Shown piece by piece: positions 1-12,420 of a stretch of 64,000 nucleotides of DNA. Under the pieces are notes generated by a model. That model was not told the origin of the DNA, ran no database searches, and worked only from the letters and a program-made list of their open reading frames with translations. This stretch comes from Nautilus pompilius. Lineage: Eukaryota > Mollusca > Cephalopoda > Nautilida > Nautilidae. Every line of letters begins with the position of its first letter. The first letter of the stretch is position 1. The DNA lies in contig JACATO010000591.1 of NCBI GenBank assembly GCA_018389105.1, positions 2,466,501-2,530,500 of the forward strand, in the 5' to 3' direction. A program made the translations under genes and the position numbers.

Positions 1-627
1 TTTGTCAGTTTCATTTAAACCATTCCTTCCTGAAATGTTTAATGAAAAATAATTTGTTTCTCACATGATCTTGTTACCTTTTTCCCCCTCTAAACATGAA
101 GTTACTGTATCTTCCGGCTATCAACCAGCCAATCCAATGTCCAAAAAATGTTAAAATCAACCTTAAGTTGGAGATAAACAAACAAAGGTGAAATAAATAT
201 CAGCTATTTTAACACTCAGTGGTCCAAGTTCGCTAAACACAAGTAGCTCCAATGATAGCTTAAATGTATTTATACCATATCTAATTTTTATTTTTTCAAC
301 AGTCTCAAAGAATACTACCCTAGTCAGGGTAACCAAAAATGTCTTCTGTAATCAAATTCCAAAATAAATGTATTGTAACACTTCAATGTCAAGTCCACAA
401 TAATGGTTGTTGTTGCCAATGTAATATGGTAATATAATTTTTATCCCATTTTTTAAAAGTTTGCAGCTTTAAAAGGTATTTCATCAGATCAACATAATTT
501 GAAAACATTAGAATCACTCATTCAAAAATTATGTTAAATTAAATTAACCCTGATTTGTCTTCTTTATCCTGGTCACAGATGCACAAAAAAAGAACTTTTT
601 TTTTTTCAATTTACAACATCTGTTACA

Positions 628-657
628 ACCCCAACCCCTTTTGGGGTGGGGTGGGGT
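628..657. repeat. C-run/G-run hairpin with quadruplex-like G runs
   Basis: Two runs of four C are followed, after four T, by G runs of 4, 4 and 4 separated by single T. The strand can fold into a stem of CCCC against GGGG on both halves, and the three G runs lie within 14 bases. It stands out in an AT-rich intron. A fourth G run needed for a simple intramolecular quadruplex is missing. Confidence 0.6.
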
Positions 658-3600
658 ATCCAGTCCAGAAATCAGGAAGTAACTTTTTATTTCATCAGTC
701 AGAAAATGCTGCGTTGCTAATATCATCTGCCTTATGATAAACTTCTACCAAAAGTGAAGTTGGAATCAGGTAAAATTTATTAATGCATTGGATATGATTG
801 TTTAGATTACTAAAGCAATTTTAAATGGAAGTTGTAAAAAAAAAGCTATACATAAAAAATTATAAAATCCAGATTTAAACTTGGGAAAAGGGCAGCAGAA
901 TTTAGTATGGCATTAGACTGTTTACAGATACAATCTGAGAATCCATTACATGCTTGCTGAAAAAAGTGTTTCCTAATGCTAAAATGAATCTGATGGTTAT
1001 AAAGATTCCCGCGCATGGCGTCACACCATGTAAAATGTATGAGAAGGCTAATGTAAAAGAATGGTTCTTAGACAGACCGATTTCACGTGCATTCAGCCAG
1101 CTGTCCAGAACAGGTTAACAAACCAAACAAAATAAGAGGAGTCATTTAATTTGGAACTATTGACAATACTTTCCACTCCAGACCAGCAGATTTCTGAAAA
1201 CTTCATGCCTGTGCACCCTAATAGAGATCTGATAAATAACCAGAGACAGAGATATGACTTTACTTGTTCTTTTTAGCTATAAACTAAAACTATTTCAAAC
1301 AAAAATGTAATACTTAAGCCTTTGGTTCAAGATTTAGAAAAAAGAAAATCATTTGATTGGATATATTCACACACATACAAGCAAATTTAAATTGCAGAGA
1401 TTTTCAAAACAATTAGAGATTGTGTGTGGGGGGATTTCAGCTCTCTGCAATTAATGATAATACTAGTGATCATAATTAGAAAACCATGATGGCTTTCTGC
1501 CTTCTTATTAACAACAGTACTAAATACTTATTAGTATAGTTTTCATGTGGTCCCCTTGATCTTGTTGGTTAGGTACATTCCATTGAAATCTACTAAACCT
1601 TTATTGCCATATAGGAAATTTTTTTTTCCATTGTTGTATATTTTTTTTCTTTCAAAGATAATAATATATAGCAAGGTGGATAACAAAGAAATTAATTTTA
1701 AAAATCTTAATCATCAAAACATAAAACTAGAAGGGTTCGCACTCATCACAAATCTGACACATGTTTCTGATGATACTTTTATAAATTTTATTTTTATGAA
1801 TTCAAAAAGAGCAAATCTCAAAGATAATCATGACCCTTTCATCATTAGCGTGCAGCAACATTTATGGCTTTGTAGAATTAGATTACAAGTACACAAGTTA
1901 AAGTTGAGTCTTGTAGTCATTTTTTTTTTTTAAAATATGGCATCGATGTTTTCCTATTTCTGCCCTCTGCAACCCTCCTGGCACAGAATCACCAGTTGGT
2001 ATTTGCGATGAACTGGCGATATATTTAGTCAACACTCGCGATGCAAAAAACACAAGGGTGCACCCCATGTGGCGCACAGAAGATCAAACTATATTCTTCA
2101 TCAGGCAACATTAAAAATGCCTACATAAATTTCATTTTTTTCAACTTTAGTCATCATTTTATTCATCCATACACATATTCACTATTTATTAATTTGAAAA
2201 AAATGTTTATCTAGAGTGTAAAATGTTTGTTTACCCACCATAAAAACAAACAAAACCAAGAAATCACATACTGCGATAAGAATTTAAAAAAGCATAGGTC
2301 TAAAGAGAACACTGCTCTAGTATATAAATGTAAACAGTTTTTCTTTTAGGTACAGTATATAAGTTCCCAAAAATAGTTTGAAGAAATGTAGATTTAAAAA
2401 AAGAAACAAACTTTTAAATACTTGGGAAATTTTAATAAAACCCAACTGAAATATCATCGCCAAAATGGTGTCCAGCTGAGTTTAATTCGAACAACCCTAA
2501 TGTAATTACCCTTACATCCACCAAACATGTGCACTTGACACCAGGTTACTTACACTATTTGCTACCTAAAAATCTGGTTGCTCCCAGGTGTCTGCATGTA
2601 ATTCATAAAAAAACCATCTTCAGTCACAAAAGGCAACTATACACACAGGCACACTAAATATTCCTGTTTAGACGTGTTTGAGGTATCCATAGTTGAAAAA
2701 AATGCTGTTCAACTATTTCTCTCTTATTTCAAATTGTTATTCGTTGGTTAACCATGATATGCACCTTATTTTTAAGTTTAAATATTTTATTTTACTGAAA
2801 TTTAATATTAAATTTATTATTATTTTATTATATTACTGTTACCTTTTGACAGAATAACAACAGTCTAAATGAAAAACAATGCTGATGTCAATAACAGGCT
2901 TGCAGATTTTTCAGTATGAACAAATATGATAACTTGTATTAGATAAGCAAGTCCATGTATGGAAACATTGCAACTGATTCATCCATCCAAACAAAATAAT
3001 TACAGAAGTTCAGAGTTTCATGTACTTTGAGTTTTTGTAGGAAGGAAAAACTCTGAATTCACCTGGATACGAAACATTTATCCAATGATTCATATCTCCA
3101 GACAATGAACATTCTGGCTGCTCTAATTCTTGGATCTGTGCCAGTTTATGCTCACATCCTTGTTTACTCCATAATAAGTATTTCTCAACGGGGATTTTTC
3201 CCTTTTTTTTTCTAAAGCCACATTTTCTCTTGTAACCAACTCCAAGTTATGATTCACTCAACCTCAAAAATAGCAGCCTTTAAACTTCTAGTGACATCAA
3301 TGAAAAGTTTAGATATGGAAATGGCATCAAATCTCTCATGTGAAACTTTCCTGGAATTGTAAAGAGAACACTGCATCCTGCATTTAAAAGGATCATGAGT
3401 ATAATCAACCTTGTAAAGTCCTAAACAATTTCTTGCAAAACAAGAAGAAAACATGCTGTGGTTTGCAATACTAATTAAATGTTTGTTCTCACTCAGAAGA
3501 TTTCAGGGGCCCTGCCTAATTAGGCAGCACCCAGCCCTCATTTCTATTTCAAAAAGAAAAGCATTAATAAAGTTAAAATGCTTATAAATCTGTGCCTCTA

Positions 3601-3715
3601 TTTCCCAGTAAATATTTTTACCCTTAACATGTCAAAGACGAAAAAGGACCACCTGCCAAGATATATAAATGCCACCAAACAAAATACAGGTGATGATACA
3701 CATGGATATGAATGC

Positions 3716-3782
3716 TAGAATTGTTCAAATGAAACCTAGCAGATACCATTACAATGATGCTATTTCAGCCAGGTATGTTGTT
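3716..3782 (-). repeat. Short hairpin repeat family, copy A (one end decayed)
   Basis: The left arm reads TTCAAATGAAACCTAGC and the middle contains GATACCATTACAATGATGC followed by TATTTCAGCC, the same order as copies at 18.9 and 54.7 kb. The expected right arm, the reverse complement of the left, is decayed here beyond AGGTATG. It is non-coding and about 70 bp long. Confidence 0.75.
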
Positions 3783-4977
3783 TGCTTTAACTTCAATGGA
3801 ATGAGTGCTGCTGTTTCCTTAATACATTTTTTTAAAAAAAAACTTAATTTTTAGGGTTATTAGTAACTTTAAAAATTATAATTTAAAGCAAATTTCTAGA
3901 TCAATGTTCCAATATGAGAAAAAAATAATAGAAGCAGCTTACCTAAATTCAAGAAGTTAATTAAATATGCACATTCTCAGCTAAACTAAAACCTTTGGTA
4001 GGTAAATGAGTTTCACCTGGTCAGTATTAGGATAGGTGGCAAGGGACACCTTCAAACACAGTTGCCAATCATGTTTCCATCATTTTGATGGTGGGGAAGA
4101 GCCTAATAGATAAAACAGGCCCAAGAACTTCCATATCAGTTAATGAAGTTCCAACTGAAACTCCTCTGTTTAGATGTGGAAGAAACTGGATGTACCCGGA
4201 GATAACTCATGTTGGTGGCCTATGATTTTAAAATATTTAAAAGCTATTCTAATGCCATGCTTACATAAATTTTTAATACATATTCCATGAATAATTTTTC
4301 CTAAATTTATTTCAATTTAATTCAACCTCTAATTTAAAAGAATTTCTTTCAATTTGCATACTGCTAAATAACATCAAGAATTCTGGTGTCAGATTTTGCA
4401 GAACTAAGTTAACATGTCGTATTTATCTAATTTTATACTAACTGAAAATTCTTTCATAAGCTTTCTTTATGGTGAACTATGAATTTTAAGTCAATTTTAC
4501 TTAGAGTTTTTTTGGAATTTTTCAAATTGTTGTATTTTAATGTTAAACAAATTTTAATTTTATTAAATTTTAATAAGAATATGGACTTTTTAGGCTTTAT
4601 AACAACAACAAAAACAGACCTGTAAATGATCTGGCACCCAGGAACTAAAATAGAGTAAATTACAAAGCATTTTAGATATTTCAAAAAAATGCCATTTAAA
4701 TTTTCATTCAGAACTTAACTTCTTACATTGTTTTGTTTTGATAAAAATAACAATTAATAATAGTTAATGATGCCAACATCAAGTTTAGTGCTGTGCAGAT
4801 AGCTATATTTTAAAAACCATCTCTGAGTGAACTGATTCAAACTTTTGTAATAATGCTCTCTCTCCATTCAGTTAGTAATCTTTCACAAATGAAAATATTT
4901 ACAACTTTCCATAAACTAAGATAAGCACCTGGATTTAGAGACACAGGTTTCAAAAAAGTCAAAGAATTTTTAAATTA

Positions 4978-5013
4978 CTGTAATTTCCAGATTATAAGAC
5001 AAGACTTTTTTAA
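4978..5013 (+). mobile_element. Possible DNA-transposon terminal repeat
   Basis: After TA at 4976-4977 the sequence reads CTGTAATTTCCAGATTATAA then GAC and a T run. The same pattern, TA then CCGTATTTGCCGGCTTATAA, GAC and a T run, is at 39034. The agreement suggests two copies of one transposon end. I found no matching right end. Confidence 0.45.
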
Positions 5014-5367
5014 AATCATAAATCCACGCCTCAAGTAAATCAAGTTCATGGATAGAATTTAATTTCTCAGTATTGAAAAAAATGCACTAAACAAAAACTT
5101 GGCTATGAAGTTTATATGAAACTACTTGGCAAATAGTTTTTTTTTTTTCCCAATAGAACCAGTGTTTATTTTCATTAAAGTATGCTTAATTATCCAATCA
5201 ATAACAAGTCACCACAATCTTAATCCATTTCAATCTTAATTGTGATCCGTATGTGTCATGCTTCCTATCACACTGAGACAGTGTGCCCCAGAGAGATACT
5301 ATTAATGGTTTCATCAAAACTGGAGTATTTGGCAGCTCAAAGACGACCAGGATGAAGATGACTACAC

Positions 5368-5478
5368 AGAGGACAAGGAAACTTTGCACCCAGCCTGTCC
5401 CCTGAGCTCGACACTATCTACCTCTTCTCAGACACTGAAGATGAGGAATTCAAAGGCTTCTCTGAAGCCGAGTTGTGA
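5368..5478 (+). pseudogene. Coding-like C-terminal tail, origin unknown
   Basis: A frame that is out of step with its 5' flank reads NFAPSLSPELDTIYLF and then SDTEDEEFKGFSEAEL before a TGA stop. The acidic tail, GC-richer base composition than the surroundings and a nearby AATAAA (about 20-25 bases after the stop) suggest the end of a once-coding sequence. It lies about 400 bases inside the transposon-end-like sequence at 4978, so it may be the transposase tail of that element or a processed gene fragment. I do not recognise the protein. Confidence 0.35.
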
Positions 5479-8400
5479 GTGAGATGGTGCTTAGTAAGTA
5501 ATAAAATATAAATTGTGAACTTTTCTTTTTTATTTATTATTCTATAAATGTTATGCTACTTGAAGGCTACCTCACCTATGAATACATTACAGAAAATTAT
5601 ATTATGAGTTGAATATCTAAATTTTAATGTTTTCAGAGAATTTCAAAGTATTTTCCATGATGTCAAAAATTTATTTTAGCAATGAATTCAGAGGATTTAT
5701 TTACAAAGTAATTCAATGAAAAGCTTGAAAGAGCTCATTAATAATATTCATGAGTGCAGAAATACCATACATGGCATTTGTTCTCCTTTTTTTGCTGTTT
5801 TGCAAGGCTTCACACGGTGTTCTGGCCGATTTTGGTCAACTACCTTATCTTATTTAGCTTTGTCTTACTTATGAATAAAATTAAGAAAAATGAGAAATTT
5901 ATCCAATTTGTCTTATTAACCACACCAATTTATAACCAAAGAATTACAGTATTACCAATGAGCTGGAGTACAAACGTCTGGTCTAGATAATAATATTACA
6001 GTTTACCTGATTACCACAACCTCATTTAACTTAAGGATGATGATACAGCTTCTCCAAAATTTCAAGTAAAGAGAGGTCAGCTGCAATCAGTGCTAGACCA
6101 GTTTAACAAGTATATCTAAAACAACTGTACTAGTAAACAAAGAAATTAAATTGCAGTCCTCACTGCTTGGCTTTAAATGTCAAACCACTGTTGACATTTA
6201 AAACAAAACAAGTAATTTTAATTTAAAATTTCTCTTACATCCTGAAGAAAACTTTTTTTTTTTTTACTAAAAACAAAATTGCCATTTTACAGTTAAACAT
6301 TAAATTTAAAAAGTAATACAAAGAACAGTAGAACATTGTTAACTTGATGTCAAAGCTGACCCTTAAAAAACCCCTCCTAAAACACACATCTCAAATATAA
6401 TATTCTGAAAGTCCTTTCATACACAAATTTTATGCTGAAAAATACAAAGTAAACTTATCTTATTTAAAAAGCATTTATAATTACTAGAAAACTGCTATTA
6501 TTTTATGAACTTGAATAAAACTCTCAAAAATCCATAAATTTCAATTTTATTTACAGTAATATTAATAAACTGTACATAAAAATTTTAATAATCATGTAAT
6601 TATTAAAAACAGTTTTATAAAATTAATAAAACTTTATTATGATAACACCCTTGAAAATTTTCCAGAACTATAGTTCATAAGAGTTTTTGATAGCTAGCTG
6701 TTATCTTTTAATATTATCTGAAAACTCAAAAACACTAGAAAAAAATTTCATGTGCATCATGCTCATGTGATTTCATTTCTGCCAAATCAATATCTTTCTT
6801 GTAAATACTTTTGACAATAAAACAGTCATTTCGCACACATTTTCTTAAAAGTTGCTTTGACTTTAACAATTGCCATTATAGAGTAATCTTCAGGGAAATT
6901 ATTCTTTATTCAAAAATTAACAATTGTTTGTAATGTAAAGACTTCTCCACATCAAGTATAATTACTGAAATGATATACAGTCAACAAACAAAACAGCAAT
7001 GATCTACAATTTTTTTTTTTTTATTTTATGACCGCCAGAATTCTTCGTAACAGTTCACTAACTCTGTATGCAGTGCATATCCCTAAGAAAGTGTTCACTA
7101 GTCTACTTCAGAGATACACATTAAGATTACAGGCTATTAAGCTTTCTTGAAGTGACTTAGCCACATTTACAAAAAAATCTTTAATTTTTATACATACAAG
7201 AACACTTTTACTGCATTTCAAACTTGTAGATCTTTTAAAACCCTATGTCTAGAATATGTTGCAATAAAACACAGGCACTAATGCCATGTGGTACAAGTAC
7301 CAAATGCTCAGGATATTTTAAGTCAAACACTCTACCCATCTACCTTTTTTCCCCCAAATAATATGAGGATTCAAATTTCCAGGAGAGTTCATTGCTCTTG
7401 GTAAGGTGAGGTAACTACAGCATATAAAGCACTGTGGCAATGTAGTTTATAGAAACATTTAAACCTATTATTCAAATAAAAGTAGATATTTGCAAAAAAA
7501 AAAAATTTTTTTTTTCAAATAATAATTTTTCAGACCATGTGTATGGTGACCATATAAAAAACTGTAATAAAGAACTGGTTCCTCAATGACAGAAGCACAG
7601 AAACAAAACTATATTTTTAAAAAGTCATAAGATGAGACTAAAATTGGTGCTTGACATATTTAAATTAAGGAAATTTTAGAAATGCAATGTGCTGGCAAAT
7701 TTTTAAAATCATAGCCGCGATTAATAAATCTAACAAAATAGAATGACTATTTTTAAAGTAGAAGAAACTCTTTTTATTATCTCAACAAAAAAAAAAAAAA
7801 TCCAAATACACTGAAAACAATCAAATCAAAAGTTCAGGTGCTATTCACTGACTTATACTAATACTTGCCATTACTTCCCTGTTTCTAAAGAAAATTAATA
7901 ATGATAATCACAACAAAATACAAGAATATATGTTAGGGACTGATCTACAATTTATAAATGGGTCCTTCAGGTTTGGAGGAAGAAAGTATCATAAATCAAC
8001 AAATTTGAAAAATTTCTACACTGCTACATGCCTAGTTTTTTTTTTGTTGTTGTTGAATATAAACAATGTGAGATGTCAACAGCAGCACATCTATAAGCAA
8101 ATATGACACGCATCATAAAACTTTGTTTCCATAAGTATGTAACATTCATTTCATTGGCTGATAAATCTTCAGCTATAATCAGAAATCAAGAAGCTTGTAT
8201 GAGTTTAGGGAATGTTTTTTTGAATAGTATTAAATAGAAATTGTAAATAAAGCATTAAATTTTACCCGCAGATAATCACTGGTTGGTTGTAATTTGAGAA
8301 ATTTACAAAGAATTAAAACTCATAGGGTATATTAATTTAATCCTACTTATATTTTTTTTCCATTATCTTTAACCTGAATAGGATACAAAATTTTTCACTT

Positions 8401-8851
8401 TCGTAAAACATTTCTCCTTTAGAAAATTCTTCATCTTCAGCTCATCTGCAATAGTTTTCCCAGAAGTATCTATATTGTTACAGTCATTCCAACTTATCAC
8501 TAACTTACATTCTACAAAGAAATTACATGCCCAAACAGAATCATGACATTTGCTTTCTGAGTTGACTTCATACTTGAAAGACAATTTTAAAATAAATAAA
8601 TATTGCATTCATTAGAGAAAGTCAATTAGTTTTCAGCTGGAAATTAAATACTGTTTAGCCATTGTTTAAAGATGAAATTTTTTCTCTTTTTTATTTTTGT
8701 AAACTGAATTCCCAGGAATTACAACAACAAAACAAGTGAAGGAGAGATGAGTATTTTTCATGGCATACTAAATTCTTCTTTCATTTACAGTTGAATTAAC
8801 AAGTGGAAATAAACATTAACTGGAGAAAATCAAGTAACATGAATAACTTAC

Positions 8852-9152
8852 TTAATAAAATAAGCTTGACCATCTTCAGTGTAGGCAACTTCCCAGTTTG
8901 ATGGAAGCGGACCAAGATTGGAGGCACTATGAGCACGCTCAAGTGATTGTTTTCTTGCCATCGGACCAACATGCATGTCATTAAAGGGCACCGGAGAAGA
9001 CTTAGTCGATGACACTTCGGTGCTGCTAAAATTCCGCTTCCGCGTATCAGATGAGTGCCCTCCACCTGGTAATAAACTACCTGTTGAGCCTGTGCGCCGT
9101 ACATGCAAGAGATTTGGCTCTTTTGGTGGCCTGGGAGTTCCGTAATGGTTAC
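8852..9152 (-). CDS. MAGI: MAGI-family scaffold protein, linker and start of first WW domain (partial gene)
   Basis: This 301-bp exon begins with GNHYGTPRPPKEPN, the hallmark end of the MAGI guanylate-kinase region (GNYYGTPKPP in vertebrates). A serine- and glycine-rich linker of about 60 residues follows, with a short piece SPVPFNDMHVG resembling the KSYNDM stretch of vertebrate MAGI. It ends in the first half of a WW domain, LGPLPSNWEVAYTEDGQAYF, carrying the first signature tryptophan. The second half (the family pattern is HNT..T.WLDPR) must lie on an exon below this window or one I failed to see, since the donor GTAAGT at 8846-8851 cuts the codon after the isoleucine, leaving AA for an asparagine or lysine. 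Acceptor AG is at 9153-9154. Entry phase 1 and exit phase 2, so unlike the two exons before it this one cannot be skipped without a frameshift. Confidence 0.95.
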
Positions 9153-11470
9153 CTGGTCAACAAAAATCAAACATCAGTCTACAATTGAACAGTAAATTTT
9201 AACTGCAAAGATGTTAAAACAAAAAATAAAGAATTTTAAATTTCAAAAAATAAAAACAAATAGATTACCACATACCAGGAAAAGAATTTGGATTTTGTTT
9301 ATCACGAATTAACAAGGCTAGCTAAATTCTCCAAATATGAGAGCTGGTTCTCCAGATCACAGTTGACCAACATCACTGCAGAGACTGGTACAATCTGGGA
9401 CAGAAGTATCATGTGATAAAATGTAACCATAACAACAAAGATAACAGGGCTGATAAAAAATATTTACAAGAAAAAATAATCAAAGACCAAATATTTGCAG
9501 AAATTTTTTTTAGTTTCTCCAGGTTAGCTAATCAGCTATATTATGGTGACAAAAATATATTTGTGGCTACCAAATGTATTTTAAGGTGATAAGTTAAATA
9601 ATAAACATAGTAAGATCATCTATTTTTTTCTGGAATTGTTACAAATGTTGAGAAAAATAAATTTAAACTCACTAAATGTCAAGAGTAAAATTTGATAAAA
9701 TTAAAGGGGTAAAAAAAAAAAAAATACTTCATTTTCCAAACTTAGACTCAAATACAAGCAACTGTCTGCTCCAAAATTCTTGAAAATACATAGCAAACTA
9801 AAATTGTATATTAGGATAAACCTGAGTTACTTGTTACAAAGTAAGTTGTTACAGCACTAGCAATTCCTAATTAAACGGTACCGTAACAGCCATGCCCAGT
9901 GATCTTCCCTAATAAAAGAATTTGTGAATCTTTTCATATAAAAGTTTGTTTAAAAAAATAATCAATAAAATATTTGTAGTATCATATTTTTTTTTAAGAA
10001 AGTCAATGTGGAGTATAACAAGGCTAGATTAACTATGGCAGTTATTCAAACTTTCAATCAGTCAGAACAATGTCAAATCCTTCATAACGCTGCTGCATCA
10101 CATTTATGTCTATACTTCCAGGCTCATGAATATTAGTAAGCTGTTTGTTTTACAAAGTAGTACAACGATATGTACAATCTTCCAGACAAATGGACATGGA
10201 GTGATATCTAAAACAAACTGCAAACATTATCATCAGTGCTGGTATTGAAAGCTTGTATCTATTTTTAGTCATTGCATTATATCGGTGATCATAAGATAAT
10301 CTACGTCATTTGCACTGTGTTGAATCTATTACTTTAAAAAGCCAAATGTGTCAGTTTTATCTATTAACACTTTAATTCTGAGATATTACAGCACATTCAA
10401 ATTCAGAAATTCAACTGTTTCAAGCTGTCCAACATTTGGGGTTCACAACCAAGCAAACACTAAGATGAACATGCTCAACTCTTCTCTGAATAATATAATA
10501 TACATCTCCAGGAAACCACCATGGTGAATACTGTACACCAGCAAGAGAGAAATGTAAACACATCATTTATCACTTACAATTTTTGGCCTTCAGTCTCAGC
10601 TATACAGTACTAGATCCACGACAATGTTGGGTTAACACATATTACTCCAATTTATCCTCAATGTTAGTCTACCTAGCTTCAGAGCTGTGATTTGCCTTCT
10701 TAGTTTTCTTCATAGTCAGTAACACATCCTCTGCTTTATGCCAGTCCCAAACACATTTCTCACTGACATTATTTCCTGAGTGCTACCAAATCATCATTTT
10801 CTTCACCACTGCTATCTACAACGTGCATAACTTTACACAAGGTATTTTGAGATGAGGTAGAGAATTTGTATGGGGTATTTATACATATAATTAGGATTGA
10901 AAGGATAAATGAGAGTATATTGTATTGGTGAACATGTGCTTGTTATTGATTGGATAATTTCTTATATTTCAGTAAGTACATTAATGGCGAATTGCTCACC
11001 CAATCGGCAAATGTGCCAACCAATAATTTCTGTAATCTGTTTCAAATGAACAATTGTACGGTTTATTTCAGAAAATAATTCTTTCACACTAATTTTTTTC
11101 ATTTTTTCATTAAACAATTCACTGATTCTGTCCATATATAAGTCATTTTGTAGTACAAGTCAGAAGCCCAGACTTTCAGTGGAAAAGATATTGACTCATA
11201 CATCAAAAAATATGGTAATTTGTTTTTCTCTTCTCCATATTAGTTTATCAGCTACATGTGCATCATGTACTAAAATTGAGAGAGATAAACACCATGGATT
11301 TTAATGATAACAAAAGATGATTTCTGGCTAAACTAAATGTGGCTATAATATTTTGTTTCCTGATACCAAATGTATCCTAAGGGGATGATAAATTAAATAA
11401 GCAAAAGAATAGCAGCAAGATCACATCTTTAATCAGTGGATTAAGATTTAACTCTCAAGAACAGCTAGAG

Positions 11471-11502
11471 ATATCTCTCTCTCTTTCACACACACACAGA
11501 CA
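11471..11502. repeat. CT/CA simple repeat
   Basis: A short compound microsatellite of CT units followed by CA units. Confidence 0.8.
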
Positions 11503-11971
11503 GGTGGCATAATTGCTATCCTTCACATGTGCTTTCTCAACTCTTTAACATGGTTAATCATGCCTTGATTAGAAATCAATGCAATCCAAACAAGTCCTGT
11601 TTAAAAATATATTTAGTTTTCATTCTAGGAAGTTATAAAATGTAACAATCCAAAATAAAAATTTTATTTACATAAAATGAATTTTTAATTAACATACTTA
11701 GTAAAGAGACTGTTAATGGTGATACCACTTAAATTAAGAAAATTAAAATTTGGACTAGTTGTGGCCAAAGGATCTCAATTCTGAAATTTGTGGATTTGGA
11801 TCATTTGCAAGTTTCAGAGTGCATCGGTGTAGTTCAGAATCTTTCCATTTGCAAGTTTGGGCACAGTCAGCAGTTCCTGGTTGCCATCTTGAGTGTTTTG
11901 ATCTTATCTCATTAAAGCATCACACTTGAGAAATTGTCCTTCACATTTTGCCCTTTTTATCATCCCTTATT

Positions 11972-12155
11972 ATGCCTCCAACTAGGAAAAAAGCAATTAA
12001 TGTCGCAAAGAAAGTCAGTGATCAGAAACATAAGCAGAAATTTCTCTTACGAGGTTGAAATATTGAAGAAATCACAGAAGGGAATGACGTTGCATCATTT
12101 ATGTGAAGAATGAGATGTTGGGAAGTCCAGCATTTATGACATAAGCAAAGCAGTA
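11972..12155 (+). pseudogene. Pogo/jerky-type transposase N-terminus, frameshifted
   Basis: It starts MPPTRKKAINVAKK, the usual basic start of pogo/Tigger transposases. After a shift of frame comes EILKKSQKGMTLHHLCEE followed, after another shift, by GKSSIYDISKA. The family pattern is a helix, then LCEEYGVG.STIYDL, the recognition helix of the psq-type DNA-binding fold. No DDE catalytic core follows: the sequence runs into T and A tracts and then into the mariner at 12421. It is a dead N-terminal fragment. Confidence 0.65.
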
Positions 12156-12420
12156 TAGTTCGTTTCGATAATGGCTACAAATTATCTCAGCACAAATGTA
12201 ATTTTCGAAGTTTTTTTTGCTTTGTTTTTTTTTTTACAAATTTGTATTTTTAAACAAAAAAAAAAAAAAAACAATTGTGCAGGTAAAGCAAATACATTTA
12301 TCTCTGCTTTTGCTTCTATTTTAATTGTTTTCAGTTATGGTTTACTGCATTTGTATACTACATTCTTTACTTATTCAAAGTATAGTTTTCCCTGTTATAC
12401 AGTTACTTATATGCACACTA

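Larger units (their letters stand above)
1..8851 (-). other. MAGI intron downstream of the WW-start exon, partial (at least 8.8 kb)
   Basis: The intron starts with the donor GTAAGT at 8846-8851 on the minus strand and runs off the low end of the window. I looked for a short exon coding the second half of the WW domain (tryptophan-leucine-aspartate-proline-arginine type) and saw none. It contains a G-run hairpin at 628-657, a CpG-bearing segment around 1960-2090, a hairpin repeat copy at 3716-3782, a transposon-end-like sequence at 4978-5013 and a coding-like tail at 5368-5478. The rest is AT-rich sequence with A/T runs in which I see nothing. Confidence 0.8.

Noticed and set aside
1547..1933. 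128-codon plus-strand open frame
   Set aside because: It is rich in F, I, K and L, spans T and A runs, and has no recognisable motif. It looks like a chance frame in AT-rich intron sequence.
8369..8608. 79-codon minus-strand frame just downstream of the WW-start exon
   Set aside because: The composition is less simple than most chance frames, but no splice sites fit and it does not resemble the second half of a WW domain.
8796..9170. 124-codon minus-strand frame overlapping the MAGI linker exon
   Set aside because: It is a shadow of the true MAGI frame; only the other frame gives the GNHYGTP motif and the WW start.
10690..10850. Minus-strand pieces such as VVDSSGEENDDLVAL
   Set aside because: They vaguely recall an acidic transposase tail, but frames break at once and no other block of such a gene is nearby.
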